Assembly (NCBI RefSeq): GCF_030815985.1
Contig: NZ_JAUSXM010000001.1
Location: 310,001 to 374,000 of the forward strand
Length of the DNA stretch: 64,000 bases
Direction of reading: 5' to 3'
Source of the DNA: Paenibacillus sp. W2I17
GTDB lineage: Bacteria > Bacillota > Bacilli > Paenibacillales > Paenibacillaceae
Numbering within the stretch: the first letter of the stretch is position 1; every line of letters begins with the position of its first letter. Below the pieces are notes generated by a model that saw only the letters and a list, made by a program, of their open reading frames with translations, was not told the DNA's origin and searched no databases. Below, piece by piece: positions 34,500-43,008 of the stretch. The position numbers were made by a program, and so were the translations under genes.

Positions 34500-35240
34500 A
34501 TGGTAAAACGGAGCAATCTCTTGATTTTGGATGTTGTCTATTTAATATGCATGTTAGTATCGTCAATCGTTTCTTTTACGCTGTTTAATCATGCGCTTCT
34601 GTCGTTTTCTTTTTGGATGAATCTCGTTGCTTCTTATGTAGCGATTACGGCTATTTGGATCTACGCGCGGTTCATCATGCAAAATATGGATCGGTTTAAA
34701 CGGTTTGTTCCAGGTTACACAGCTTTAGGTGTAGTATTGGGTATTTATCTGATTTGTGTGATGATCTACACGTTGTTAACAGGTTCAGCAGATCATGCGC
34801 TTCGCTGGTTCGTATTGTTACACACGTTAACGATTGCGATCGCAATTATTTTGTGCGGAATCATTATGATCTATATTCAAAGTGCGCGCCGTCATGAAAC
34901 AGATGAACATACAAAAATCGCAAACTTAGAATTAATCGAAAAAGCTTTACAACAATTGCTTCATACCATGGTGCAACATCCCGTCCTAACTGTGGAAGAA
35001 GAGCGCAAAACCGTTCAATCATTAATTGAACTTGTAAAGTATAGTGACCCAATCACTCCGGATTCCCTTGAGAAAAATGACCGCCAGATCTTGCTCGACA
35101 TTGAATTGATGAACAGTGAGCTTACAAATCAGTACGAAGCAGGGGAATTGGTAAATAGTGAACGTTTTGCTTCGCAACTATCCCAGTTAAAGTTCCGTTT
35201 GAAAGAGCGCAATCAACAGATCATGACAAGCAAATCATAA
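34500..35240 (+). CDS. Membrane protein, possibly YdjH-like
   Basis: 246 residues from ATG 34500 (GTG 34497 also possible; AGGAGG at 34484-34489). Four membrane helices in the first 130 residues (LLILDVVYLICMLVSSIVSF, LNLVASYVAITAIWIY-like, GVVLGIYLICVMIYTLL, LHTLTIAIAIILCGIIMIYI) are followed by a cytoplasmic coiled-coil-like helical tail of about 110 residues. It starts two bases after the SPFH stop codon. In B. subtilis ydjH neighbours ydjI and ydjG; the correspondence here is a guess from position and topology. Confidence 0.75.
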   Translation: MVKRSNLLILDVVYLICMLVSSIVSFTLFNHALLSFSFWMNLVASYVAITAIWIYARFIMQNMDRFKRFVPGYTALGVVLGIYLICVMIYTLLTGSADHALRWFVLLHTLTIAIAIILCGIIMIYIQSARRHETDEHTKIANLELIEKALQQLLHTMVQHPVLTVEEERKTVQSLIELVKYSDPITPDSLEKNDRQILLDIELMNSELTNQYEAGELVNSERFASQLSQLKFRLKERNQQIMTSKS

Positions 35241-35258
35241 ATTGCTGGAGGAAATGCC

Positions 35259-35633
35259 GTGAAAAGATTTTTTGGAATTATATTAATTATCATTTCGTGT
35301 CTGACGATCCTGTTCTCTTTAATCATGCTGTCTGAAGGAACGGAGATGGCCATTTTTAGTACAATTGTGTTTTTTATACCAGGGGTTATCGTACTTGTTA
35401 CGGGAATTAAAATGTGTGGTCGACCTAAATCTCGTTCTAACACTGTTCAATACCATCACAATTCTAATGATAATCAATATTACGAAGATCAGCATAATGA
35501 GAAATATGAAGAGAAAGATGAACCTCAAGAATCTGTATCCGTGAATTGTTCAGGGTGTGGAGCCAAGGTAAAGGTATATCCTACTTTGTCTGCGGATTGT
35601 GAGTATTGCGGAACGACAATGAGGATTTCGTAG
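35259..35633 (+). CDS. Small membrane protein with C-terminal zinc ribbon (copy 1)
   Basis: 124 residues. Two membrane helices (about 4-24 and 30-52), then a hydrophilic, Asn/Glu-rich linker (about 55-90) and a compact C-terminal zinc ribbon VNCSGCGAKVKVYPT...CEYCGTTM. GTG start with GGAGG eight bases upstream. The same architecture and ribbon recur in the next gene. Neither is recognised as a named family. Confidence 0.75.
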   Translation: MKRFFGIILIIISCLTILFSLIMLSEGTEMAIFSTIVFFIPGVIVLVTGIKMCGRPKSRSNTVQYHHNSNDNQYYEDQHNEKYEEKDEPQESVSVNCSGCGAKVKVYPTLSADCEYCGTTMRIS

Positions 35634-35722
35634 TTGTAGCTAACATAAATACACTTTAACAGCTTTTACAGATACCTGTAGTGTATACCGCTAGGTATAG
35701 AGTGTTGTTTCTGGGAGGAATC

Positions 35723-36217
35723 GTGTTGTTAAGGAAGTTATTTGGACTCTTTTTTATGTTTTATGCCATTGCTATACCCATACGATTACTTATGGAAGAG
35801 AATTTCTTAGATCAATTGAATATAGTTCTTGTAGTTGAAATTATTATCGTTGAATTTTTATTTTTGTTTTTTGGTATTAAATTGCTTAGGAAAAAACGTG
35901 TTAAGAAAAAGCGTGGCCCTGAACGAAATTTTTATGGAGGAGACTATGGAGGTCATCTTGATCGCGAAACTCCGAATCCACGTACTTATTCAAGTTACAA
36001 TAGCAACACCGTGAATTACAGTAGTCATAATACAATTAACTATACAGAGATCAATTCTTCAGATAAGGAAAACGTTGAAGAGAAAGCCGATGAAAAAGTT
36101 GAAGAGCCACAAAGGCCTGTTTCAGTGAGTTGCCCGGGATGTGGAGCGAAGGCAAAAGTGTTTCCTAAACAATCAACGGACTGCGAGTATTGCGGAACAA
36201 CAGTTGTAGCAAATTAG
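35723..36217 (+). CDS. Small membrane protein with C-terminal zinc ribbon (copy 2)
   Basis: 164 residues from GTG 35723 (GGGAGG six bases upstream; TTG 35726 possible). Two hydrophobic helices, a strongly basic patch LLRKKRVKKKRGPER on the cytoplasmic side, an Asn/Ser/Tyr-rich linker, then VSCPGCGAKAKVFPKQSTDCEYCGTT. This ribbon is nearly identical to that of the preceding gene, so the two arose by duplication, while the linkers have diverged. Confidence 0.75.
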   Translation: MLLRKLFGLFFMFYAIAIPIRLLMEENFLDQLNIVLVVEIIIVEFLFLFFGIKLLRKKRVKKKRGPERNFYGGDYGGHLDRETPNPRTYSSYNSNTVNYSSHNTINYTEINSSDKENVEEKADEKVEEPQRPVSVSCPGCGAKAKVFPKQSTDCEYCGTTVVAN

Positions 36218-36245
36218 AATGGTTCAGAATGGATACGTGAAGGGT

Positions 36246-36277
36246 TAAGTCTGATTCCTATGGAGTCAGGCTTTTTA
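36246..36277 (+). terminator. Terminator of the SPFH cluster
   Basis: AGTCTGATTCC pairs (with G-T pairs) with GGAGTCAGGCT, followed by TTTTT. Confidence 0.75.
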
Positions 36278-36364
36278 TCTCTTTAATTTTGAATCTAAAA
36301 GTCCCCCTAACTATCAAATCGTCATATAATTCCACGTGAGTTGCCTTAATGTAGTCCCTTTAAT

Positions 36365-36374
36365 GAAACGTTTC
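36365..36374. promoter_or_regulatory. Distal LacI-type operator (GAAACGTTTC)
   Basis: Ten-base palindrome, identical in core to the operator at 36472-36483 and about 107 bases upstream of it. Confidence 0.55.
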
Positions 36375-36415
36375 GAATTTCACACTTATAATTAAGCCAC
36401 ATTATATTCAGTATT

Positions 36416-36429
36416 TGTAAGCGTTCTAT
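36416..36429 (+). promoter_or_regulatory. Cre-like site
   Basis: TGTAAGCGTTCTAT matches the CcpA cre consensus TGNAANCGNWNNCW except at the penultimate C. It lies just before the -35 region of the next gene. Confidence 0.5.
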
Positions 36430-36433
36430 TTTC

Positions 36434-36483
36434 TTGTTTACGGAAATGGGAAAATTATGATAACATATACACGAAACGTTTCG
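36434..36483 (+). promoter_or_regulatory. Promoter with CGAAACGTTTCG operator at the start site
   Basis: TTGTTT (36434-36439) and TGATAA (36458-36463) give a promoter starting near 36470. The palindrome CGAAACGTTTCG (36472-36483) would then cover +2 to +13, a classic repressor position. Palindromes of this type bind LacI-family sugar repressors; no such repressor is encoded in the window. Confidence 0.6.
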
Positions 36484-36506
36484 AATCCATTTGAAGGGAG
36501 AAAATC

Positions 36507-37859
36507 ATGAAAAAAGTAAAACAATTCAGCTTCATTTTAACTTTTTGTCTGTTAGCTAATCTAGCTTTAACTCCTATGGCTTCAGCAGGTGACTCAAGCA
36601 ATTTAATTGGATTTCGAGCAGAATTGAAAGCGATTGCATATAAAACCTATACGTTTTTTGAGGACTATACGGATCAGAATACTGGCTTGACTTACGATGA
36701 AGTACGGCACACTGAAAACGGGATAGAAGAAGCTAAACGTACCTCGCCCACAAACATCGCAATGTATATGATGAGTACCGTTTCAGCGCAACAATTGGGC
36801 ATTCTTTCTAAGAAAGAAGCTGTACATCGCCTGCAAACAACAATAAATTCCCTCGAAAAGTTAGAAAAGTGGAACGGCCTATTTTATAACTGGTATAACA
36901 CGGATGACGGATCAGTGAAGAAAGATTGGGGCCAATTTATTTCCCAAGTCGATAATGGCTGGTTATCCGCTGGTTTAATTGTTGTTGGGCAAGCCTATGA
37001 AGAACTTCATGGGGAAACAAGCAAGTTGGTTACAAATATGAATTATACTCCGCTATATGATCCTGAAGTCGGCCAATTCCGCGGAGGTTATGATGTGGCT
37101 AAAGGCGCGCTGACGGACCACCATTATGGGATGTTTTATACGGAACCACGTGTAGGCAGCTATATTGCTATTGGGAAAGGTGATGTTCCTCAAGATCATT
37201 GGTGGAAGATGTATCGCACATTACCTCAAGAATGGGGTTGGCAAGCTCAGATTCCTCAAGGCAAATCCGTTAAGTACGATGGAGTGGATGTGTTTGAAGG
37301 AAGTTATGTATACAAGGATAAAAAGTTCGTACCAAGTTGGGGAGGTAGTATGTTTGAAGCTCTTATGCCCGGTATGGTCATAAAGGAAAAAGACCTGGGT
37401 ACTCAAGCTTTGGGATTGAACAACCAGCGTCATGTCGAATTGCAAATCGAATATGCCAAAGAAAAAGGGTATTCCGCATGGGGCTTCTCACCTTCTGCCA
37501 CTCCGGCAGGTTACAGTGAGTTTGCAGCAACGCCGTTAGGTACCTCAGGTTACAAAGATGGAGCAACGGTAACAGCACATGCAACATTCCTTGCTCTGGA
37601 TTATGCCCCTGAAGCTGTTCGAAAGAACATTAAAGCTTTAAAGAACTTCAAAATGTTTGGCAAATATGGGTTCTATGACTCAGTCAATGTTGAAACGGGA
37701 GAACTTGCAAAAGCTTATCTGGCACTGGATCAAGGGATGATTATGGTGTCGATCGCCAACTATCTTCAAGATGGCGTTATACGCGATTATTTTCACAGTG
37801 ATGTGATAGGGCAGACGCCAGAAGAATTATTGAAAAAAGAAGTGTTTTCCATTCAATGA
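36507..37859 (+). CDS. Secreted glucoamylase-domain glycoside hydrolase (GH144-like)
   Basis: 450 residues. Signal peptide 1-27 (MKKVKQF...ANLALTPMASA). The mature enzyme is an (alpha/alpha) barrel of the glycoamylase type (PF10091). The diagnostic C-terminal part WGFSPSATPAGYSEFAATPL and WGGSMFEALMPGMV are present. Members of GH144 cut beta-1,2-glucans; whether this one does is not shown by the sequence. It carries its own promoter with operators and cre-like site, so it is induced by sugar. GAAGGGAG upstream of ATG. It is followed by a strong hairpin, separating it from the transporter operon. Confidence 0.82.
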   Translation: MKKVKQFSFILTFCLLANLALTPMASAGDSSNLIGFRAELKAIAYKTYTFFEDYTDQNTGLTYDEVRHTENGIEEAKRTSPTNIAMYMMSTVSAQQLGILSKKEAVHRLQTTINSLEKLEKWNGLFYNWYNTDDGSVKKDWGQFISQVDNGWLSAGLIVVGQAYEELHGETSKLVTNMNYTPLYDPEVGQFRGGYDVAKGALTDHHYGMFYTEPRVGSYIAIGKGDVPQDHWWKMYRTLPQEWGWQAQIPQGKSVKYDGVDVFEGSYVYKDKKFVPSWGGSMFEALMPGMVIKEKDLGTQALGLNNQRHVELQIEYAKEKGYSAWGFSPSATPAGYSEFAATPLGTSGYKDGATVTAHATFLALDYAPEAVRKNIKALKNFKMFGKYGFYDSVNVETGELAKAYLALDQGMIMVSIANYLQDGVIRDYFHSDVIGQTPEELLKKEVFSIQ

Positions 37860-37890
37860 AGGAGAGGAAAACTTGCCACACCGAATTGTG

Positions 37891-37932
37891 CAAATGGAAC
37901 GAAGCAGAGTGTTTTCTGCTTCGTTCCATTTG
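37891..37932. terminator. 18-base perfect hairpin after glycosidase gene
   Basis: CAAATGGAACGAAGCAGA (37891-37908) pairs exactly with 37915-37932 around a 6-base loop. No T-run follows, so it may block read-through or stabilise the mRNA 3' end rather than act as a simple intrinsic terminator. Confidence 0.6.
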
Positions 37933-38239
37933 CATTTGTCGACCATCTGGCCTTTTTATAGTTAATTGGTCAATCACTAGCGCCATGGCTTACCGTTTAC
38001 TTGATGAAATAGTCATCAAAACTTGAAGACAATGCAGATTGGAGAGGTAAATAACAGCAAATGTTCGCCTTCCTGCTTGGTGATCACAATATGTATCTTT
38101 TGCAGCGTGAAGAGAGGTTCGTAATTCACATATTTACAGCCTTGCTCTTTCTGCAACCATCTTCATCAGGGCTGAACGGAAAGTACCGCAATAGCGCGGT
38201 TTTACACATCCTAAACATGACAATGCAGAAGCTACATAT
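37933..38239. other. Intergenic region before the sugar transporter operon
   Basis: No gene supported; a 72-codon frame at 38061-38279 has no ribosome site and no recognisable product. The promoter elements lie at its right end. Confidence 0.5.
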
Positions 38240-38288
38240 TTACTGTGTCATCTTAGTTTCACTATACTTCGGATTGTAAGCGTTACCA
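38240..38288 (+). promoter_or_regulatory. Promoter with perfect cre site of the ABC transporter operon
   Basis: TTACTG (38240-38245) and TATACT (38263-38268) with 17-base spacing; TGTAAGCGTTACCA (38275-38288) fully matches TGNAANCGNWNNCW. The cre covers the transcription start, so CcpA would repress the operon when preferred sugars are present. Confidence 0.75.
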
Positions 38289-38362
38289 AAATAAAGTCAG
38301 CAAGAATGCAAAGCAGCAACATCATCGTATCTAATGAAAAAGACATAGAAAGGAGTGGGAGA

Positions 38363-39313
38363 GTGAAGGAGAGTCACACTGTAATATCCGTAAGTCCTTC
38401 ATTGAAGAAGAACTCTCTTGGCAAAAGAATTTGGAAAAACTGGGAGCTTTATCTGTTCATGCTTCCCGCGTTGTTGTATTTCCTTGTTTTCCATTATGGT
38501 CCGATGTATGGCATTCAGATTGCTTTTAAGAATTTCGTACCTTCAAAAGGAATTACAGGCAGCGAATGGGTTGGTTTTGACCATTTTGAACGGTTCTTCA
38601 ATTCTTATTTTTTCTGGGATCTGCTCTGGAACACATTCAGTATCAGCTTCTATGAACTTGCCATCGGATTTCCCTTGCCTATTATTCTGGCGCTGGCCTT
38701 CAACGAAGTTCGCAACGGCCCGTTCAAGAAATCGGTCCAGACGGTGACCTATGCACCTCATTTCATTTCTGTAGTTGTCATGGCAGGTATGATCATTACC
38801 TTTTTATCACCTTCCAGCGGAATGATTGTTCGGTTCATCGAGTTCATTGGTCTTGAACCAGCACAATTTTTGACTGATCCCGCATGGTTTAAGACAGTGT
38901 ATGTATTCTCCGGCGTCTGGCAGAGCACCGGGTGGGGAACCATTATTTATCTCGCGGCTCTGTCAGGGGTAGATCCCCAGCTCCATGAAGCGGCCATTAT
39001 GGATGGAGCAAGCCGAATTAAACGGGTGCTGCATATCAATCTGCCGACGATATTACCCACAATTACGATCATGCTGATCTTAAATATGGGTAATATACTG
39101 GGCCTTGGCTTCGAGAAGATTCTGCTGCTGCAGAATTCACTCAATATGGAAGCTTCCGATGTAATATCCACCTATGTATACCGCGCCGGTCTGGTAAACG
39201 CCCAGTATAGCTTCTCAACGGCTGTGGGATTATTCAACTCGGTAGTCAACGTTATTTTGCTTGTTACGGTCAACCAGATCGCCAAACGCACCAGTGAGAA
39301 CAGCCTCTGGTAG
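38363..39313 (+). CDS. LplB-type sugar ABC transporter permease
   Basis: 316 residues from GTG 38363, which has AAAGGAG seven bases upstream; an ATG at 38306 lacks a site. Six membrane helices and the permease EAA loop EAAIMDGASRIKRVLHINLP. The N-terminal LYLFMLPALLYFLVFHYGPMYG is typical of LplB-family permeases, which form carbohydrate importers with a YtcP-type partner and a large lipoprotein. No ATP-binding subunit is present; such systems usually share an MsmX-like ATPase encoded elsewhere. Confidence 0.9.
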   Translation: MKESHTVISVSPSLKKNSLGKRIWKNWELYLFMLPALLYFLVFHYGPMYGIQIAFKNFVPSKGITGSEWVGFDHFERFFNSYFFWDLLWNTFSISFYELAIGFPLPIILALAFNEVRNGPFKKSVQTVTYAPHFISVVVMAGMIITFLSPSSGMIVRFIEFIGLEPAQFLTDPAWFKTVYVFSGVWQSTGWGTIIYLAALSGVDPQLHEAAIMDGASRIKRVLHINLPTILPTITIMLILNMGNILGLGFEKILLLQNSLNMEASDVISTYVYRAGLVNAQYSFSTAVGLFNSVVNVILLVTVNQIAKRTSENSLW

Positions 39314-39329
39314 AAAGGAGTTGAAGTCT

Positions 39330-40241
39330 ATGGTTACTGCGATGAAAGAATCCAGGGGGGACAAGCTTTTTCTGATCAGCACTTATATTTATTTAGGTCT
39401 TTCACTGCTGGTTGTTCTCTATCCGCTCATCTATATTCTCAGCGCTTCAATCAGTTCACCGCAGGACGTCAATTCGGGAGCAATGTGGTTGTTTCCGAAG
39501 AATGTAACATTGGACGGCTACAAGCTTGTATTTGAGAACCCGAAGATATGGAGTGGTTACTGGAACACAATTATTTACACGGTGGTGGGGACTCTGCTCA
39601 ATCTCGCCGTCACTCTGCCGGCCTCGTATGCGCTCAGCAGATCTGATTTTGTCGGGCGCCAGTTGTTCATGGGCCTCATTCTGTTCACGATGTTTTTCAG
39701 CGGCGGAATAGTGCCGACGTACCTGCTGGTCAAGAACCTTGGACTCATGAACAGCATGTGGGCATTGATTCTGCCGGTGGCCGCTTCAGTCTGGAATATC
39801 GTGGTGGCCCGCACCTTTTTTCAGACGACCATTCCAAAAGAACTTCAGGAAGCAGCGCACATTGACGGCTGTACGAATCTAAAGCTGTTCATTCGCATTG
39901 TTCTACCGCTGTCGGCACCGATTGTAGCCGTTATGGCCCTGTTCTATGGGGTGAGTCACTGGAACAGCTACTTCCCGTCCTTGATCTATTTAAATGATGA
40001 AGCGAAGTATCCGCTACAGATGGTTCTGCGTCAGATCCTTGTCCTTCAGGAAATGACGGCCGAAACTACGGGCTCATCAATCAACGGCGAGGTGGCGACC
40101 GCCATGAATAATAAGGCAGAAACGGCATCGCTGATTAAATATGGAGTCATTGTGGTCTCCACACTGCCCATCGTGGCAATCTATCCGTTCCTGCAGCGTT
40201 ACTTTGTTCAAGGGGTCATGATAGGCTCTGTTAAAGGCTAA
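39330..40241 (+). CDS. YtcP-type sugar ABC transporter permease
   Basis: 303 residues from ATG 39330 (AAAGGAG upstream). Six membrane helices, EAA loop EAAHIDGCTNLKLFIRIVLP, and GVSHWNSYFPSLIYL near the end, all typical of the YtcP/CUT1 partner permease. It starts 16 bases after the LplB-type gene. The 3' neighbour encodes the binding lipoprotein. Confidence 0.9.
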   Translation: MVTAMKESRGDKLFLISTYIYLGLSLLVVLYPLIYILSASISSPQDVNSGAMWLFPKNVTLDGYKLVFENPKIWSGYWNTIIYTVVGTLLNLAVTLPASYALSRSDFVGRQLFMGLILFTMFFSGGIVPTYLLVKNLGLMNSMWALILPVAASVWNIVVARTFFQTTIPKELQEAAHIDGCTNLKLFIRIVLPLSAPIVAVMALFYGVSHWNSYFPSLIYLNDEAKYPLQMVLRQILVLQEMTAETTGSSINGEVATAMNNKAETASLIKYGVIVVSTLPIVAIYPFLQRYFVQGVMIGSVKG

Positions 40242-40279
40242 ACAGTTAAAATGTGATGATAACAAGGGAGGAATTATGA

Positions 40280-41899
40280 ATGCCGACCACACGCAAACCA
40301 TGGAAGATTCTGCTATCTTCGGCTTTAGTTCTTACACTACTGGCAGGCTGCAGCAATTCAAACGAAGGTGAAGCGAACAACAATCTCGGAAAAGTCGCTG
40401 TGAACAATGAAGGTTTCCCGATTGTTAATGAACCCGTTACTCTGTCGCTTATGGCGCCAGATGTAGGGATTCAGAACTGGGAGAACATGGCGGTGCTTCA
40501 GCAGATGCAGGAGAAGACCGGTATTACGCTGGAATACAAGAATGCACCGAAGGACAGCTTCGAAACCAAGAAAAATCTGGTGCTCGCCAGTGGGGATTAC
40601 CCGGATATCCTCTATGCTGCCGGTTTGACAACTGCAGAGCAGATGAATTACGGAGAGCAGGGTATCCTTATTCCACTGGAGGATCTGATTGATGAGTATG
40701 CTCCGAATTTCAAGGCGCTGCTGGAGGAGAATCCGGATGTCCGCAAATCAATCACTGCACCGGACGGTCATATCTATTCCTTGCCGGTAGTAGAACTTAG
40801 CCAGCACTGGTATCGCAATCCGATGTGGTATAACGGGGATTTCCTGAAGGCACTAAATATCGATAAACTTCCCGAAACGACAGAGGAGTTGTATACCTAT
40901 CTGAAACGTGTGAAAGAGGAAGATCCAAACGGTAATGGCATAGCCGATGAAATTCCAATTTCTTCGGTGACCACACCCGCTGCGAACCTCCGCGATATTC
41001 GTACATGGCTGCTTGGAGCTTTCGGCATTTATGAAGAAGAAATTTATGTGGACGACGCAGACAAGGTGCATTATACACCGCTTGAAGAAGGCTACAAGGA
41101 ATATCTGACCTACATGAACCGCCTGTGGTCTGAAGACCTACTGGATCATGAGAGCTTCTCACAAACAGCGGAGCAAAAAAAGGCCAAAGCACAGAACAAT
41201 CAAATCGCCCTCTTTTCGGACTGGCATGCCTACATGAGCAAAGGTGGAGAGCCTTCGACGGCAGATCCGATGTTTGCACCTGTCCACAGTGAATCAGTTG
41301 CTGCTCCAGCGATTGCAAAGAACAGGGGGATTACAAGCGGCGCTTTTGCTATCACGCAGAGTAATCCTGCGCCGGAAGCCTCTATACGCTGGGTGGATTA
41401 TCTCTATTCCTATGAGGGTGCCATGTTCTTTAATAAAGGTCCAGAGGGCATTCTCTGGGAGTACACCGATAAAGAGAACCGTGTCAAACAGTACTTGCCG
41501 GTACCAGACGGCAAGGAAATGGAAGATTATCGAGCAACGCTGACACCTAACTACGGCATTCCCGCTCCAACCCTGTCCATGGATGATATTAATAAGGGGC
41601 TGAAGACAGACTTTGACCTCTGGGTAGAGCAGGAGACCAAGCAGAAGCTTCTTGATAAAGGGGCACGAATTCCGTTCCCAACGCTGTTCCTTACCGTGGA
41701 AGAGCAGACCGAAATCAGTAGCCTGAATTCTGATTTGAAGACATATGTGAATCAGATGGAGGCGAAATTCATCACCGGAGCCGAGCCGCTTACGGGCTGG
41801 GACAATTATGTGGCGACTGTCAAAAAAATGGGCGGAGAGCGTATGGTTGAAATCAACCAGGCTGCATATGATCGCTGGAAATCCGTCCCTGAACATTAA
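40280..41899 (+). CDS. Sugar ABC transporter substrate-binding lipoprotein
   Basis: 539 residues. Signal sequence with lipobox LLAGCSNS at about residues 20-27, so lipid-anchored outside. Large two-lobed type-1 extracellular solute-binding protein of the LplA group, with a long C-terminal extension ending SVPEH. The EF-hand-like loop DPNGNGIADEIPIS near residue 220 is common in these proteins and may bind calcium. GGGAGGAATT precedes ATG. Works with the two permeases; probably binds an oligosaccharide. Confidence 0.9.
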   Translation: MPTTRKPWKILLSSALVLTLLAGCSNSNEGEANNNLGKVAVNNEGFPIVNEPVTLSLMAPDVGIQNWENMAVLQQMQEKTGITLEYKNAPKDSFETKKNLVLASGDYPDILYAAGLTTAEQMNYGEQGILIPLEDLIDEYAPNFKALLEENPDVRKSITAPDGHIYSLPVVELSQHWYRNPMWYNGDFLKALNIDKLPETTEELYTYLKRVKEEDPNGNGIADEIPISSVTTPAANLRDIRTWLLGAFGIYEEEIYVDDADKVHYTPLEEGYKEYLTYMNRLWSEDLLDHESFSQTAEQKKAKAQNNQIALFSDWHAYMSKGGEPSTADPMFAPVHSESVAAPAIAKNRGITSGAFAITQSNPAPEASIRWVDYLYSYEGAMFFNKGPEGILWEYTDKENRVKQYLPVPDGKEMEDYRATLTPNYGIPAPTLSMDDINKGLKTDFDLWVEQETKQKLLDKGARIPFPTLFLTVEEQTEISSLNSDLKTYVNQMEAKFITGAEPLTGWDNYVATVKKMGGERMVEINQAAYDRWKSVPEH

Positions 41900-41916
41900 A
41901 TGCAGGAGGAATAGAC

Positions 41917-42948
41917 ATGCAAATCACGAGACATCCGAATAATCCCATTGTTGTCCCGGGCGGTTATGAATGGCGCAAGGTTACGGTTTTCAACCCTGCG
42001 GTTATCATCGATAACGGCAAATTTTATATGATTGAGCGCACCGCTGGTTCCCTAACCCCATGCAAAAATTACTTGGGCCTGCTTGAGAGTGAAGACGGGG
42101 TGAACTTTACCCACGTGAAGGATGAGCCGATTGTGACACCTGATATGCTGGGATTCCCTTATGGCAGTGTACAGGACCCGCGGATTGTCAAAATTGACGG
42201 AACTTTCTATCTGAACTACGCCCTTCGCCCCTGTGCTATGAGTTACTATCCTACCGGGGCAGGCGTCCCCCTTCGCTCTATTCCGGAATATCCGGACGGG
42301 TGGGGGGACGAGGAGGGACATTGGTTAACCCGGTCCTCCATCTTGAAATCAGATAATCTGCTGGACTGGGAGTATGTGGCGGACACGACACCTCTTGATA
42401 TTAATGACCGGGACAACATTCTGTTCCCCGAGAAAATAGGCGGTAAATTCGTACTGCTGCGCCGCCCAGAGGAATATGTGGGAGAAGCCTACGGTACGGA
42501 TAAGGCGGCCATGTGGATTACCTACTCCGAGGATCTCGTGAACTGGGAAGAGCCCAAGCTGCTAGCTACCGCTCAGAACCTCTCCTGGGAATCGCGGAAG
42601 ATTGGTGGCTCTACGCCCCCGATACGTACGGACAAGGGCTGGCTGGTGCTCTACCATGGTGTCGATGAGGACATTGTCTACCGTGTGGGGGCCATGTTGC
42701 TGGATTTGGAGCAGCCGGAGAAAATCATTGCCCGGACGCATCATTTTATTATGGAGCCAGAGACGTACTATGAGAAATTTGGGTTCCAAATCCCAAATGT
42801 CATCTTCCCGACCGGAAATGTGGTCAAAGATGGACTGCTCTATATCTATTACGGGGTAACAGATACGGCGATTGCTCTTGCAACAGTTCCCCTGGATGAG
42901 CTGGTGGAGCACATTCTCCAGGAAGGGCAGCAGCAAAATAAACCATAA
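41917..42948 (+). CDS. GH130-family beta-mannoside phosphorylase/hydrolase-like enzyme
   Basis: 343 residues forming a five-bladed propeller. GH130 hallmarks: FNPAVIIDNGKFYMIERTAG, YGSVQDPRIVKIDGTFYLNY, and RKIGGSTPPIRTDKGWLVLYHG. These enzymes phosphorolyse beta-mannosidic bonds, releasing mannose-1-phosphate, in substrates such as mannosyl-glucose, mannosyl-GlcNAc or beta-1,2-mannobiose. The subgroup cannot be fixed by eye. No signal peptide, so it acts on an imported oligosaccharide. GGAGGAATAGAC precedes ATG, 17 bases after the lipoprotein gene; same operon. Confidence 0.85.
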   Translation: MQITRHPNNPIVVPGGYEWRKVTVFNPAVIIDNGKFYMIERTAGSLTPCKNYLGLLESEDGVNFTHVKDEPIVTPDMLGFPYGSVQDPRIVKIDGTFYLNYALRPCAMSYYPTGAGVPLRSIPEYPDGWGDEEGHWLTRSSILKSDNLLDWEYVADTTPLDINDRDNILFPEKIGGKFVLLRRPEEYVGEAYGTDKAAMWITYSEDLVNWEEPKLLATAQNLSWESRKIGGSTPPIRTDKGWLVLYHGVDEDIVYRVGAMLLDLEQPEKIIARTHHFIMEPETYYEKFGFQIPNVIFPTGNVVKDGLLYIYYGVTDTAIALATVPLDELVEHILQEGQQQNKP

Positions 42949-43008
42949 AATGAAGCTGTATCTTCAAATATAAGAATGTAGTACAGAAAGGGGTGGAAGC
43001 TCGCCAAC

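Noticed and set aside
36365..36374. GAAACGTTTC considered as a CcpA cre site
   Set aside because: The CG is at the palindrome centre but the flanking bases do not fit TGNAANCGNWNNCW; it fits another LacI-type operator better.
38061..38279. 72-codon frame before the sugar transporter
   Set aside because: Overlaps the predicted promoter and lacks a ribosome site.
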